50,444 nt of DNA from Nemertoderma westbladi (lineage: Eukaryota; Xenacoelomorpha; Nemertodermatida; Nemertodermatidae), in the NCBI GenBank assembly GCA_032718475.1, contig JAUCBJ010000436.1, positions 1 through 50,444 on the forward strand. The letters run 5' to 3'. Each line of letters opens with the position of its first letter. Position 1 is the first letter of the stretch. The notes beneath the pieces were generated by a model. The model did no database searches. It worked only from the letters and a program-made list of their open reading frames with translations, and was not told the DNA's origin. Of the stretch, positions 29,691 to 41,202 are shown one piece after another. The position numbers and the translations under genes are program-made.

Positions 29691-31610
29691 CAACATAATG
29701 AACATATCTACAATGTGGCAATGGGGTTGGCAGTGGAAGTCGAAGAGATATTGCAAAATGGTGGAATTTCAACAATGGCAAAAGATTCGGTTTTTAAAAA
29801 GATCATCCGACTACATGAACGATACACCAAGGTGGCTAAGTTTAATAAACGTGAGAAAAGTAGTCAATCTGAAAAGGTTAATACATTTGCCCACAACAAC
29901 TAGATCTTTTATTTGACATCGCTTCCAAAGATGCTGAAATCATCCAGGAAAAAGAGCCAAATTGGGATACTGCAGCTGCTGAAGAATGCTGCCTTTCTCT
30001 TAGGAGAACAAACTGAGAGATGAGAATTGGTGTAGTTGATATGGTAGCTGCCACAAAGGTTGAAGTAGCAGAAGCAATGATGGCAGAAAGGCAAGCTACC
30101 ATAGAAAATAAGGTTGAGAAGCAAAACTTACGTTTAGGTATAGAACTTGCCAAGAAACAACGTTTGATTGCATATTTTGCAACAGAGACTGAAAATGAAT
30201 GTTCAAATGTGGAATATGTGCCACCATCTAGAAGAAACTGTCAAGCTATAATGTTCTAAATCATTAACAATAGCCCTGGATAGGGAAAATATATCTAGTC
30301 GAGCAGGAACAAGATTAGTGGGTACTACTTGTGATGCATTGGGTACTGAAATTGACAATTTAATATTAAGTCATTCAACAATCTTGAAACATCAGACAAT
30401 AATCCGACAAAACCAGGTAGACCAAATGAAATCAGAAGTTACAGGAGATTTGGAGAAAGGCTGCCTTCAATTATACTTTGATGGTAAGAATTTTCAAGAA
30501 GTTGATGGGTATGGTTCTGAGCCTCGTTTGGCAATTGTTGTCACTGGATCTGGGCATGTACTAACCGATTTCTTGGTGCACCAAAAATGCGCAATGAGTG
30601 TGGACCTACTATGGCCAACACAGTTAGCAACAGCACGAATGTGGTCTATCGGATTGAGTTAGAGCTGCATGTATAGACACAACTAATTCCAATACTGGTG
30701 CTTCATGTAGTAGTGTTGTGCTTTTAGAGCATATCCTTAATCGTGCACTTGTATGGTTGCCATGTCGACACCATATGTTATAAGTCATGCTCAAGAATGC
30801 TGTTCTTCAGAAGGTGAGCAAGGCAACTTCAGGTCCATATGAAACTGCCTTCACTGTCTTTATAGAGCAGGAGTTTGACAAACTCAATCTAAATGACTTC
30901 CAGTGGCCTATATTACCACTTGAATTGTCTCATCAGTATGGAAATATACTTAAAGATTTGCAGATCTTGCTACATCTTGGTGGTACTCCTCCAAATGGAA
31001 TACAGTTTAGACGCCTGGGTTCCTATAATCATATTAGGTGGATGTCCATGTCCAAGCTCAGATATTCTCATTTGGTGCTCCCAGGAATGACCTGATGCAG
31101 TACCACCCAGATTTAGCAAGATCTGCAAATCATTGATCATGCTCAATGACAGGGACCTCTGTGGAGTTAGTATTGCTGCACTCATGCACCATCAATGGTA
31201 CATATCTGGTTGCCTTGGCTCTCTTTGATAGGAAGAGCAGTGCAGCTGACAAAGAACTTCTTGCCAAGACAATTCTTAGCCAATCAAGAGAGTTATATTG
31301 TATCAGGGATGCCCGAAATCCTCTACTGTATCTGCAATGGTAGATTGAAATCGGACATGTAAGTTGTGATAATGGGCAATGTCCATGTCCAATCATGTGG
31401 TACCATTTTGACTGCATTAAGGTCAATAAGAAAGATTTGGTGAAAATGGTTGAAGGTGAAAATAGCAAGTGGTATTGTCCCTGCAGTCCAAACCCCCTCA
31501 ACTGATGAGGAATTCATTTGTAGCTGCTCTAGCTGTAGACAGAAATCTGATGATAAAATGGTGGCATGTGGTAATCCCAATTCACAGTGGAATGGTTTCA
31601 TTTTAGGTGA
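29690..31610 (+). pseudogene. Decayed transposase-like gene with PHD-finger sequence, family unnamed
   Basis: Pieces in several frames read as one gene: AMGLAVEVEEILQNGGIST (about 29715), a coiled-coil-like stretch around 30020-30240 rich in E, K and A, LALDRENISSRAGTRLVG (30275), LQLYFDGKNFQEVDG (30468), then in another frame ACIDTTNSNTGASCSS (about 30663) and LVWLPCRHHM (30747), and YLVALALFDRKSSAADKELL (31199). At the end C-I-C, SCDNGQC, WYHFDCI and KWYCPC (31325-31480) form a C4HC3 PHD finger, and a second Cys-rich block follows to 31610. The DGK, DTT and RHH motifs recall an invertebrate gene family found in many copies and probably transposon-borne. I do not know an accepted name. Many stops and frame changes. 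Confidence 0.6.
30958..31130. repeat. Inverted duplication within the gene remnant
   Basis: TTTGCAGATCTTGCTACATC (about 30958) recurs as the complement around 31108-31130 with few mismatches, and the match extends to the GGTACT/AGTACC ends. Arms are about 30 bp with a 115-bp loop. Confidence 0.8.
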
Positions 31611-32463
31611 GATAAAATTATCATTACTTTAGCATATATTTTATTTCACAGTTATTTATCATAAACTAAATCACTAACATTATTATAATATACGTATATA
31701 ATCAATATTGTGTTCTTGTTTAACTTCAACTTCAACTTTATATTTATTCGCGATCTAACTATATATAAAAGCACATACGTTCTAAATTTAAGATATAGTA
31801 ATTGTGTTATATCACAGGACGCCACCAATTCGCAAAGCGAGTAGAGCAGTGGACGCTCTTTGAAGGTGAAATTATTAAATGATATGATACGGTCACACAT
31901 ACAAGTTAAGCTGCCCCATCAGACCCACCCCAAAGACCACCCTCCTCACTACACCCTGACCCCACAAATAAAACCACCCCGGACAGCTAAACCCTGGAAC
32001 ACACAAAGATAGCTATGCACTACATCAATGAGAAAATTGGAAGTAAGACAAACAAAAGAAAAAAATTTAGGTTTAAATGTATATTGAATCAACAAAGAAA
32101 CGTATACTGTAAATACTAGCATTTAACGAGCTACTATATGGTAATATAACCTTTTAAGCCGTAAAATTTATCAGATTTTCGTGAAGTTACCCTAGCCTGT
32201 TTAAGAGAGTTCAGAATTTTACCTGATCACTACGATTGATTGATCAATTCACTTAGATGGAACGATATTAAATTGGCCCCCAATTTTACAAGCTTTATTG
32301 GAAAATTGTCATTTGTTGATGAGGATTCGTTTAGTTGGTGCAAATGATACTCGTCTTCAACTGGAGAAGTTTAAATTAATGTGAATGATTTGACTGGCGA
32401 TTTTAAGCCTTTAATTAGCCTTACAGGTGATTTTATACTTGGGGGTAGTTTTGAAACCAAATC
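31611..32463. other. Non-coding AT-rich stretch
   Basis: No gene seen. Includes a C-rich pyrimidine tract (about 31908-31985) and TAGAGCAGTGGACGC (31841), which superficially resembles a tRNA A box but has no partner B box. Confidence 0.5.
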
Positions 32464-32694
32464 TTAGCCGATAGTCGAGAAAAAATTGTTAAAACAGTGG
32501 GCAATTTTTGAAGGGTCATCAGTAAGTATATGATTTTCATCTTCAGTAACCCGAAGGCGCTTTGGGGATTTTCGGGATTTATTTTTAGCCATTGCCGTGT
32601 TAATTACTTTCCAAGTCCATCGCATGTTGTTACTGCATGTATAAAAGGCGTATTTATAGTACGCATGTTCGGTTTCCCTTAGGTTCTTAGTCAC
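32464..32694 (-). pseudogene. LINE linker-region fragment
   Basis: 76 codons reading RWTWKVINTAMAKNKSRK, then ILTDDPSKIAHCFNNFFSTI. This is the segment between endonuclease and reverse transcriptase in many CR1/Jockey-like LINEs (the FN.FF..IG motif). No other part of that LINE is adjacent. Confidence 0.65.
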
Positions 32695-32796
32695 ATATGT
32701 TCTATATATTTGATAATCAACTTAATGCTGAGGGTTTTTACTAGAAAGCTGTCTTATAAATAATTTACTATTAATATATTATATAACTATATATAA

Positions 32797-33806
32797 TATC
32801 CTAAGAGCTTATGGAATACCAGAAGTAATTGTTGCTGGCATTGGATTGTTATATTGTGACACAGAAGCGCAGGTACTCTCACCAGATGGTGAAACTGAGT
32901 TTTTCTCATCCTGGCTGGCGTACTGCAAGGTGACACATTAGCACCATTACTGTTTGTAATTGTACTGGATTACGCAATGAGGATGGCCACAAAGGGTGAA
33001 GATCTGGGATTCACACTTCAAGAACGCATTAGTAGATATCCGGGAACTACAGTCACAGACACCGACTTTGCGGATGACATCACCCTGCTTTCTAATATAC
33101 TAGCAGATGCACAGCTTCTAGTAAATAAAGTGAAGAGGGCTGCGAAGGAGGTTGGATTGCATATAAATGCTACCAAGACCAAATTAATGACTTTTAATGT
33201 TGATGGGAACTTGACAACCATTGATAATAATAAACTAAGGAAGGTTGATGACTTCCAGTACGTAGGATCATGGATAGAGAGTAGAAAAAAGGACATAGAA
33301 GTTAGGAAAGCAAAGGCTTGGGTAGCTTTATCAAAAATGGATACCATCTGGAAATCAGATCTCTCCAGGCACCTGAAGACTAAGTTGTTTCGAGCCACAG
33401 TGGAAAGTGTATTTTTATATGGGGGGTGAGACCTGGACCCTGACTAAATCACTTGAACAACGAATTGATGGTTGGTATACTACTAAGGGCAGCCCTAAAC
33501 ATCAGCTGGAGACAACGCATGACAAATGCTGAGCTTTATGGTACAATACCACCTGTATCAACCACCCTCCAAGAAGTCAGATTAAGATTCAGTGGGCACT
33601 GCTGGCGAAGTAAAGACGAGGTCATACCAGATCTACTTTTCTGGCAACCAACTCATGGAAAGCGTAGTCGTGAACGACCGGCCATAACATATATAGATCA
33701 ACTTGAAAGGGATACTGAACTTGGGAGAAACGAAATTGCGACAACTATGGAGAATCGGGAAGCCTGGAAGGATCTCATTTCCACTGTCCGAGTTCGCTCG
33801 ACCTAA
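32797..33806 (+). pseudogene. LINE reverse transcriptase, C-terminal half, frameshifted
   Basis: Starts ILRAYGIPEVIVAGI and shifts frame into GVLQGDTLAPLLFVIVLDYA, then DTDFADDITLLSN (catalytic FADD, about 33070), VGLHINATKTKLM, VDDFQYVGSWIES and KAKAWVALSKMDTIWKSDL. A one-base gain in the G-run at about 33421-33426 breaks the frame before ETWTLTKS. Another change at about 33478 precedes LRAALNISWRQRMTN, RLRFSGHCWRS and the end at 33806. Same family as the longer copy at 48606-50216 (matching VDDF..GSWI and SGHC/AGHC motifs). 5'-truncated. Confidence 0.85.
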
Positions 33807-33816
33807 TAGTAGTAGT

Positions 33817-35515
33817 ATTCTTCTGATTAGAATAATCATTAATTATTTATTTTTACTTATTTAATAAGTATAAAAATTTATATCCTTTTCCAGAAGGGTT
33901 TTACATAACTGTAGTTTGTAAGCAAAGGGGATGAAGGCAGGAAAGAAGGTATAGGGGAAATATGTGTCTAAGTTTGTAGAAAATTGATATCCCACTAGAA
34001 TTATGAATTTATTCAAGTACCTGAGTTAATTAATTTTACAGTTTAGTTTAGACAAACGAAAAATAAACAAAACCCAAAATACAAAGAAATACTTCTAGCC
34101 AAACAATTTCTAAGCCCGTCAATATTCTCAAGTATAATCCTTGAGAAGCCACCAACCAAAGGGCTGTTATTGGCTGGCCGCCATGTCTTTTAAAGCAATG
34201 ATGTTACCATAGTAAAAGCGATGGGAATGCTGATCCTCCAGACTTGACAAATGACCAGCTCTTGTTTTTATCCCTCCTTGTTAGCATTCTGGTGTTTAGA
34301 TCATTAACTGCAACGGAGTGGATTATTCGGCCCACCCAATATTACCATGTGGTTAAAATTTAAGAATATGGGCTGTTTGTGGGGAAACTGTCATACTTCT
34401 GATACAATATGAACAATTTATCAATGGTTTCTATAACGCTGAATCGAATGGGAATACTTTGAAAATAAAATTGAACTGGTTTGCAATTTTTCATGAATCA
34501 AAATTTGGTGCAGTCCGGAACCCTAATTTAATCAATTCTTTATGAAAACTACCGCACCACTACATCAACATTTGACAATCTGGCCTTTGTAAAGGTCAGA
34601 TTGTATTACTCAGATTGTAAAGGGACTCAAGTAATTGTTGCCCCCCTCTTTTCAACGTAGTATCTGAGATTGAGTAATATGGCCTAATAATATAAAAGCA
34701 TCTCATGAGTTATATAATGTAGTTCCACGCATAGATCATTATTTTACTTTTAGCTTAGATGATAATCATCCTGGTTTTGACGTTCTAAGCGTTAACAAAA
34801 TCTTACAGCAATTTGGGTTACATCAATTTGTAAATCGTTACCAACGGTACCCAAACAAAATTTAATAAAATCATGATTTAGCTTCAAGGCGGAAAATGTC
34901 CTAAACAAAAATGATAATAAACGTTTGTGGAATACACAATAATTATTCATAGCATATGGTAGTTCTAGGTTTAGGCCTACACTATAGGTTTCCTATATTG
35001 TATCTGCATAATTTGATCACAATATCATTACTAATTCAATTTAGTAAAATCGAGACCATATTGAAATCCAGGGTATCAGTATAAAAATCATTATATATAT
35101 ATACAATGCCATAACATTGCTACGATAAATAAGATCCATTCAAAGATTGACAAATAAGTTTCATGTAATTCTTTTAAATCATCTTTTTAGAATCATAAGC
35201 TAATTTCGCGGAGGAAAACGCAGAACTTTTTTTAACTTTTCTCGAGCTTAGCATATCTTCCAAGTGCCAGGTTAATTAAGTGTCGGGCAAAAGGTTAAAA
35301 AAATTTATAATTTTGTTCGTATATAAAAAAATGTATGATATTCTTATATTTATAACTTTTTGTTTCTTGAATCTGTCATGTAAAATATAAATAAAAATGT
35401 TACAAAATAATTTGAGCTCTGCAGTATTTACTCATATTAAAAAATAATATTATTTTATTGGATTTGCGATCTAATATATAGATAATTAGGAAATAGATTG
35501 GAGATATCGTTTAAC
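33817..35515 (+). repeat. 1.7-kb dispersed repeat, copy A
   Basis: Matches 45156-46733 in the same orientation over almost its whole length: ATTCTTCTGATTA at the start, GTTTGTAAGCAAAGGGGATG, CCCCCCTCTTTTCAACGTAG and GGAGATATCGTTTAAC at the end. Roughly nine bases in ten agree, with indels. No ORF, no clear TIRs. Begins 10 bp after the LINE fragment ends. Confidence 0.9.
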
Positions 35516-36343
35516 ATACCAAATATGTTTAACTTCAACGTATAATGGTAGACAAGTATTTACGATTACCAAGGTAATATGTAAAAGTTTAAATTATAAA
35601 GAATTTCTAAAATTTACTGCAAACGCAAGTAAGAAATAATTTAAATAAGTACAGTAGGTGGTACATTAAACCATTTTATTCTTAAATTGTTACTTTTTCC
35701 CTCGAATATACCACAAAATCGGGAGTAAAAGAAGTACCTTTATTCTCTAGGGAAAAAAGTAACCCATAGGATTGCTTTTTTCCCCAGCGAAATAAGAAAA
35801 TTTTTTTTGGTGGAATTTCTTAAATTTTATTATATATCAGATCAATGATGTACTATCTGATGAATGGCCATAGCGCTCCCTGAGAAAAGGGACCTTTTAA
35901 CTACCATCTAACTACAATTTTCGATATGGGGGTTTTTCTGGTCGGTGATTTCATTGATGAGGTCAGTTTTTATACCAGACCAAATAAATGCTGTCTGTTT
36001 GGCCGTCTGTCTGTCCATCGATTTGTCTGTCAAAAATTAATGAACCACACCATCTAAATAAAATTTTCGATATGGAGTGTTTTGATATGTGGAGATATGA
36101 ATTCAGACCACCTATATACACCCTGAACCCTGACATCGGAAATGAAATCTGCGACCAGAAATATCCCTAAAGGAGAAAATTCAGTTAATTGGTCACCATT
36201 TCATATTGTTTTTGACAGAGATACAGACAAACCGACAAACAGATACAGACAGGAATGCAGACAGCCTATATTACATCAAACGTGAACACTGACATTGGAA
36301 ATGAAATCAGCGACCAGAAAAATCCCCAAAAGCGAAAATTCAG
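35516..36343. other. Non-coding stretch with inverted and tandem repeats
   Basis: GACATCGGAAATGAAATC..GCGACCAGAAA..AATTCAG occurs at about 36133-36186 and 36292-36342 as diverged direct copies. A complementary relative (TTTTTCTGGTCGGTGATTTC) is at about 35934. A CTGTCTGTC-rich tract lies near 35990-36030. No gene. Confidence 0.6.
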
Positions 36344-36347
36344 TTAA

Positions 36348-38000
36348 CCCATGTAACACTGACCACTCTGCCACATGGATTACTGTATGGGTCAAATTTG
36401 ACCCCCCATATGCGTTACATTGGTAATATAGTCCACGACCAGAGGTGTTAAAATTATGTTGGCTGACCCACCCATGGTTTTGGGAGGCATTAGAGAATGC
36501 CTATCAATATTTAAAGAGTTGATACTGTTACTGTTACTGTATGTTTGTCTGTCTGTCATTATTTGTTTTACGAGCTGTCATTTGGTCAACTAACAGATTT
36601 TCACGAAATTTGCTACACATAAACTATACTATAGGAAACTTTGAAAAAGTTATTCCCGTTTGAGAAAATATTTATTTTTCATTTCCTAGGCCTAATATCT
36701 GGTTACGAACAGTATATAGTAGGCCTACCGATATCATCTTTCTACTCTTGGCAGTTCTGGCAAAATACTGACTTCACACATTGGATTGGACAAACAATTT
36801 TCGCTCATTTGTTACATTGATTGGATGATTTCCTATCAACAGAGTATGGTATGGGCACATATAACACCTCTTACGTTTCTTGCTGGGAGCAGATCCACCT
36901 GCTACATTGCTTCTTGGCTCTACTTCAGGGGATGGCGAGTACCGGTTTAGAATTTCCTTGGCAGCTCTTGGTATGTTGGTTATAATTGAACGTTGAACCA
37001 CATGTGACGTCATAAGTTGTTTCCCACAGTTCATAACAAATCGTCGTCATGACCATTTTTCATTTCGAACAGATGGGAACTTTATTCTGTAAATTATCAG
37101 ATCAGCTATAGTCATAAAATCAACACAGGTATAAAACAACTTTAGGGGCCACCGACGAGTACCTCTTCGTACAGTCATGTGAGAGACCATCATATCCATT
37201 GTGTCAATGCCACTCTTCTGATGGTTATAGTCCAAAATCATGACGAAATAAGGGTGACATAAGGGTGACAGACCTGTTCTTTTTTGGTACATATGATACA
37301 ATTGTCGAAGTTTGCTGGAATCCAAACACTGAAGATAGTTCTTCTCTATGAGCCAAAAACTCCTTCCGGTAACTCCGGCTTGTTTTTCCTCATTGTTCCG
37401 AGATAACTTATATTGTGTTGGCGCAATTCATTAACAATTTCAAGAGATGAAAAAAAGTTATCTGCGCAAACGTTCCTGCTGCTGTTGAGAATAGGTTGAA
37501 CTAGATCTAGTACTACCCATTTACTCTGGCCTACCTCGACTGGTGCACCTGGCAGTTTTCCCGTATAAACTTGCCCATTAAAAGGGTAAAACGTTTCGGC
37601 ATCGCATAAAAACCAAATTTTTATTCTATATTTTGCAGGCTTTGACTTCATATATTGCCTAAATGGACAATGGCCTCGGAATGGTGTCAACATTTCATTA
37701 ATGGTCATGTATGGCCCCGGTATATAGGAAGATCGCAGCTTGCTCATGATCATTTCCCACACTTCCCTGAATGGGGCCATTTTATCCGTTTCCCGTCGGA
37801 TTTCCCGATCAGTTTTGCTGTCAAATCGAATGCATCGTATTATTTCTAAAAAATGATCTCGGGACAATGTTGCACTGTATATAGGCCGACCCCAGTCACT
37901 ATTGTAGATTTCCCGCACTGAGAGCCTAGAGTCTTTTTGAGCACCCATTACAAGGAGCAATCCTATAGAAGCAAGCAGTTCACTTTTTTCAATAGGTGAA
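36348..38000 (-). mobile_element. piggyBac-type transposon, 3' end defined, 5' end missing
   Basis: TTAA at 36344-36347 is followed by CCCATGTAACACTGACC, fitting the TTAA target and CCC-start of piggyBac ends. Subterminal complementary words (ATGTAAC and GTTACAT) and the palindrome GGGTCAAATTTGACCC (36392-36407) follow. The transposase lies inside on the minus strand. I found no matching TTAA-bounded end beyond 38000, so the 5' part is lost or replaced. Confidence 0.7.
36774..38000 (-). pseudogene. piggyBac transposase (PGBD-like), N-truncated, catalytic D to N
   Basis: From about 38000: ELLASIGLLLVMGAQ, then DWGRPIYSATLSRDHF, TINEMLTPFRGHCPFRQYMK, KIWFLCDAETFYPFNGQVYT, VCADNFFSSLEIVNEL and GTMRKNKPELP. 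The family has a catalytic Asp in a T-[IV]-D-E context; here it is N in TINEML, an unusual loss. The second Asp (ADNFFSS) and third (SGIDTMDMM) are kept. A stop at 37346 and a short tandem duplication (ATAAGGGTGAC, about 37247-37268) break the frame. The C-terminus has KRKRCYMCPYH, a remnant of the Cys-rich finger. Not functional as it stands. Confidence 0.85.
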
Positions 38001-39897
38001 AGTTACAGGTGGAAGTAGGTGAGATAGGTGGAAGTTTCTGACAAAATATTCAACTCCCTTTATGATTTCTCCCAACAGTTGTGACTTAAAAGTTATTATC
38101 ATCAGGAATTTGGGAACTCGCAGTCTTAACCAGATTATTCAGGTCTCCAACTTTTAAGACATAGTTTAATATCAGCATCATTTAGTTTGTTCTATTAATT
38201 TTGAAATGATTTCACACCTGACTTCACTCTCAGTATTATTTGGACGGATCCAAGTTGTATGTCCTTATTTCTCACACGTGTTTGTTTGTGTGTGTGTGTG
38301 TGTGTGTTTGTACACACAACTTCTTGCACATAATATTGATGGGAGTGGATGAAACTTTGATGATAGGTTCATTATGTGGTTCATTATGTGTATGCAAGGT
38401 TTTGGTTGTGAGGAACTTGTTGGTTGCCTAGCAACAGTGAAATTAATTCTTGAGTGACCGATCATAATCGTAGAATTCAATCAATCAAAATTCTGTCGAC
38501 ACCCCATAGGGAGCATCTATTGGACATGCTTTCTGCAAAATTTCGCTTTATTTCATGTAGAATTGCAGAAGTTACATTTCCTACAAACAGTGTTTTTTTT
38601 AACATACAATAAACTATTGTGTACTTTCCCAATATTTCGAATTTCGTTATTAGGCTGCATATGCGTATAATTTATTATAACAATTATAGTTGTATTGTAC
38701 CGGTACTTTACCCAATGTTTCGTTTTTCGTTATTAGGCTGCCTTATGCCGGCTTGTAAATAGGGTTGGTGCGCGAAAAAATTGTTAGGCTAGAAACAATC
38801 GAATAAGGGGTAACAAGGTGCCCTGAATCGAGTGGCGGGGTGTGTATTTTGTAAAAGCACTTGGAAACGGTCGAAATGGCTTGAAAATCGGCTGTGATTG
38901 GCTGCTACATATTTGACGTCACTAAGCAGTGCTCAGATAATTTCTTATATTGGTTTCTATGGAGGGTGATTTTAGATTCATTTAAATACACATTTATTCT
39001 CAATTATTTCACACGTGGCTTATATCAATTGAAAGCGGGGAGTGTTGCGCGTGTTTTAACATTACAATCAATTACTTAAATTCATGATCATGAATGAACA
39101 TTGATAAAATACTGCTTGCAATTTTGCAAACTTGGTAGATTGCCTGACTGACTGTTAAAATGACCTAGGCAATTGTTTATATGAACTAGGTACGAAAGAT
39201 AGACCCGATTTTTTCGCGTTTTTCTTATGTAAATTATATTAGTACTACTTATGAAGAAAACGATGCTGTTATTATAGTTTTATATTTAGTATTTACTTAA
39301 GAAAGCACAATTTTTATTATAGGAAATTAGGGGAGTAATAAATTAGTGGACATATCACGTCATATTGGGAATTGGAGGGCATTTAGGTACATTTATATTT
39401 ACGTGGGCGCAGCGGTAACACATAGTAGACATAACAACAGAGGCATAGCATGTTGCCAAACTATGAAAATTATGACCTTTTGACAAAATACATGGTTTTT
39501 CCTTCTGATTACAACAAAAAAAACGGTGATTTTTTAACCACAAGTTTTCGAGATACACTACGTTTCCCAATGGCAACAAATGACAATATGTGACATACTT
39601 TCTAAAATTTGACAACATTTGAAAATTACAGATGTGTACAGAGTGTATTGCAAATTTTTGTAGAAATTTTCCCTTTCAAGCTCTAAAATGATTATATTGA
39701 CAAATAAGTTTGACTAATTGATGGATGGTTTGTTGTTGTTGCCATATGGCAACAATTTTAGAATTGTATAACTAGGGTTGTACTGTAGAAATTGACTAAT
39801 AAATATTTATGGAATCGTGTTTCAGAATAAAAAACGTTTTCACATTACTATTTTTATATTGAGGAGAGTAAAGAACATAGTAATTTGAATTATATTA
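38001..39897. other. Non-coding stretch, no gene seen
   Basis: Contains a (TG)n tract (38290-38309), two copies of a TTTCGTTATTAGGCTGC motif (38642, 38725) and AT-rich sequence. TGACGTCAC at 38913 is a CRE-like octamer near CTGTGATTGGCTGC, but there is no downstream gene to assign it to. Confidence 0.5.
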
Positions 39898-40942
39898 TCA
39901 CACATGGAAAGATACAAAGCAGTTGTTCATCTCATTATAGCATAGATGCACATGGCATTTGGAGCACATTGTAGGGGTGAACCCTGATGTGCAGAGTTGA
40001 CATCTAGATTTGCGTGAGTGGATTGGCCAGTGGTCCAGTTTGTCGAATCGAGCATCACTTACTGGAACATATTCGGTTATTCTACAAGGTTTGACATCTG
40101 GAACTTTGACTTGATGAACGAAAGATGGCTGACCAAGGCGCTCACGAGATGGCTGATTGGCAGAGAGTAAGGCGTCATTCACACTCCTCTTGACTCACTC
40201 GTCATTTTTCAATGTCGTATTAATTTTCTCCCAAATTAGGCATTGATTACGACGTTAAAGTAACCAGCCATTAGAACAGGCGAGATCTAAGAAATGGTCA
40301 AATATACACATATAATAAAGGCTTGACTTTCTTTATGAAGACCATATGTAGGGCAACCAACATATCCGACAAATCAACACTCCCCATGTGCTTATTATAT
40401 GCATTTATGATTGCAGGGCAGAATAATATAGTCTCCTTTATCTTTGTGACCCGATTATACCTCTGACAAGTGTTAGATGGTTCAAACCCAACAAATGTAC
40501 TAGCCAAGGTAACCAACCACTTTGTTATCATTCCAAGCGATCACTTGTTCCTCCGGTCTATCAAATGATCTGTAAACCCACGTGGTTGTTTAGCAATGCA
40601 GTTGCTTGGCATTATTACACAATCTTAAAAACGCGATTCCTATTAATAGTTCCAACAGAATGAATCTTTTTATAGTCTTTCAAGTAGACCATTATAGATC
40701 CAAGCTGGTGAAATAGTGATCCTAGAAAAGTTCAGCATGAATGCCTGAAGGCAATGACTGGCACAATCTGACTACAGTCTTACCCCGAAACCAAACTTAT
40801 TTTCAATGTCCAAAAAGGTTGCACTACCATTCTCAAATGTTGTTGCACCACAGTACAGAAAGAAATCGTACACAATAATGCCACTAACACCATGCCACAA
40901 TGAACATAAAACTTGAATCCCCATGGATGAGGTTTTAACTTA
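39898..40942 (-). pseudogene. Second piggyBac-type transposase remnant (PGBD family)
   Basis: From about 40942: LKPHPWGFKVLC, then after a frame change GIIVYDFFLYCGATTF, later (40531-40298) RYNRVTKIKETILFCPAIIN and NKHMGSVDLSDML with the third catalytic Asp, and finally (40182-39898) DKLDHWPIHSRKSRCQLC..MCSKCHVHLCYNEMNNC, the C-terminal zinc-finger of PGBD proteins. Several frames and lost segments. It differs from the copy at 36774-38000, so two piggyBac lineages are present. Confidence 0.78.
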
Positions 40943-41202
40943 ACATGTTGAATTGTCATTGAAATGCAAATAGCATCTGATTGCTTGGAATCGCTTCAAT
41001 GACATTGTCAGCAACTGTACTAATCGCAATAAGGTTAGTCCTTATAATCCTTATTATTGGTCATTACAACAAGGCTCATGATATATTGGGTAGCTATGAA
41101 GTCTTTCAATTCTTAATTCTTCTATGGATAGATGCAGAGGATACTGTGTTTCGTGCATATGGTATAAATTTGTCTGGAAACAGATAAGTTCGAGAACTTC
41201 AT

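Noticed and set aside
31841-31855. TAGAGCAGTGGACGC, resembling a tRNA A box.
   Set aside because: No B box or acceptor-stem pairing downstream.
38283-38322. TG tract considered as functional Z-DNA or a regulatory element.
   Set aside because: A simple microsatellite with no adjacent gene.
38913-38921. CRE-like TGACGTCAC near an inverted CCAAT-like word, considered as a promoter.
   Set aside because: No gene follows within reach; single motif occurrences like this are expected by chance.
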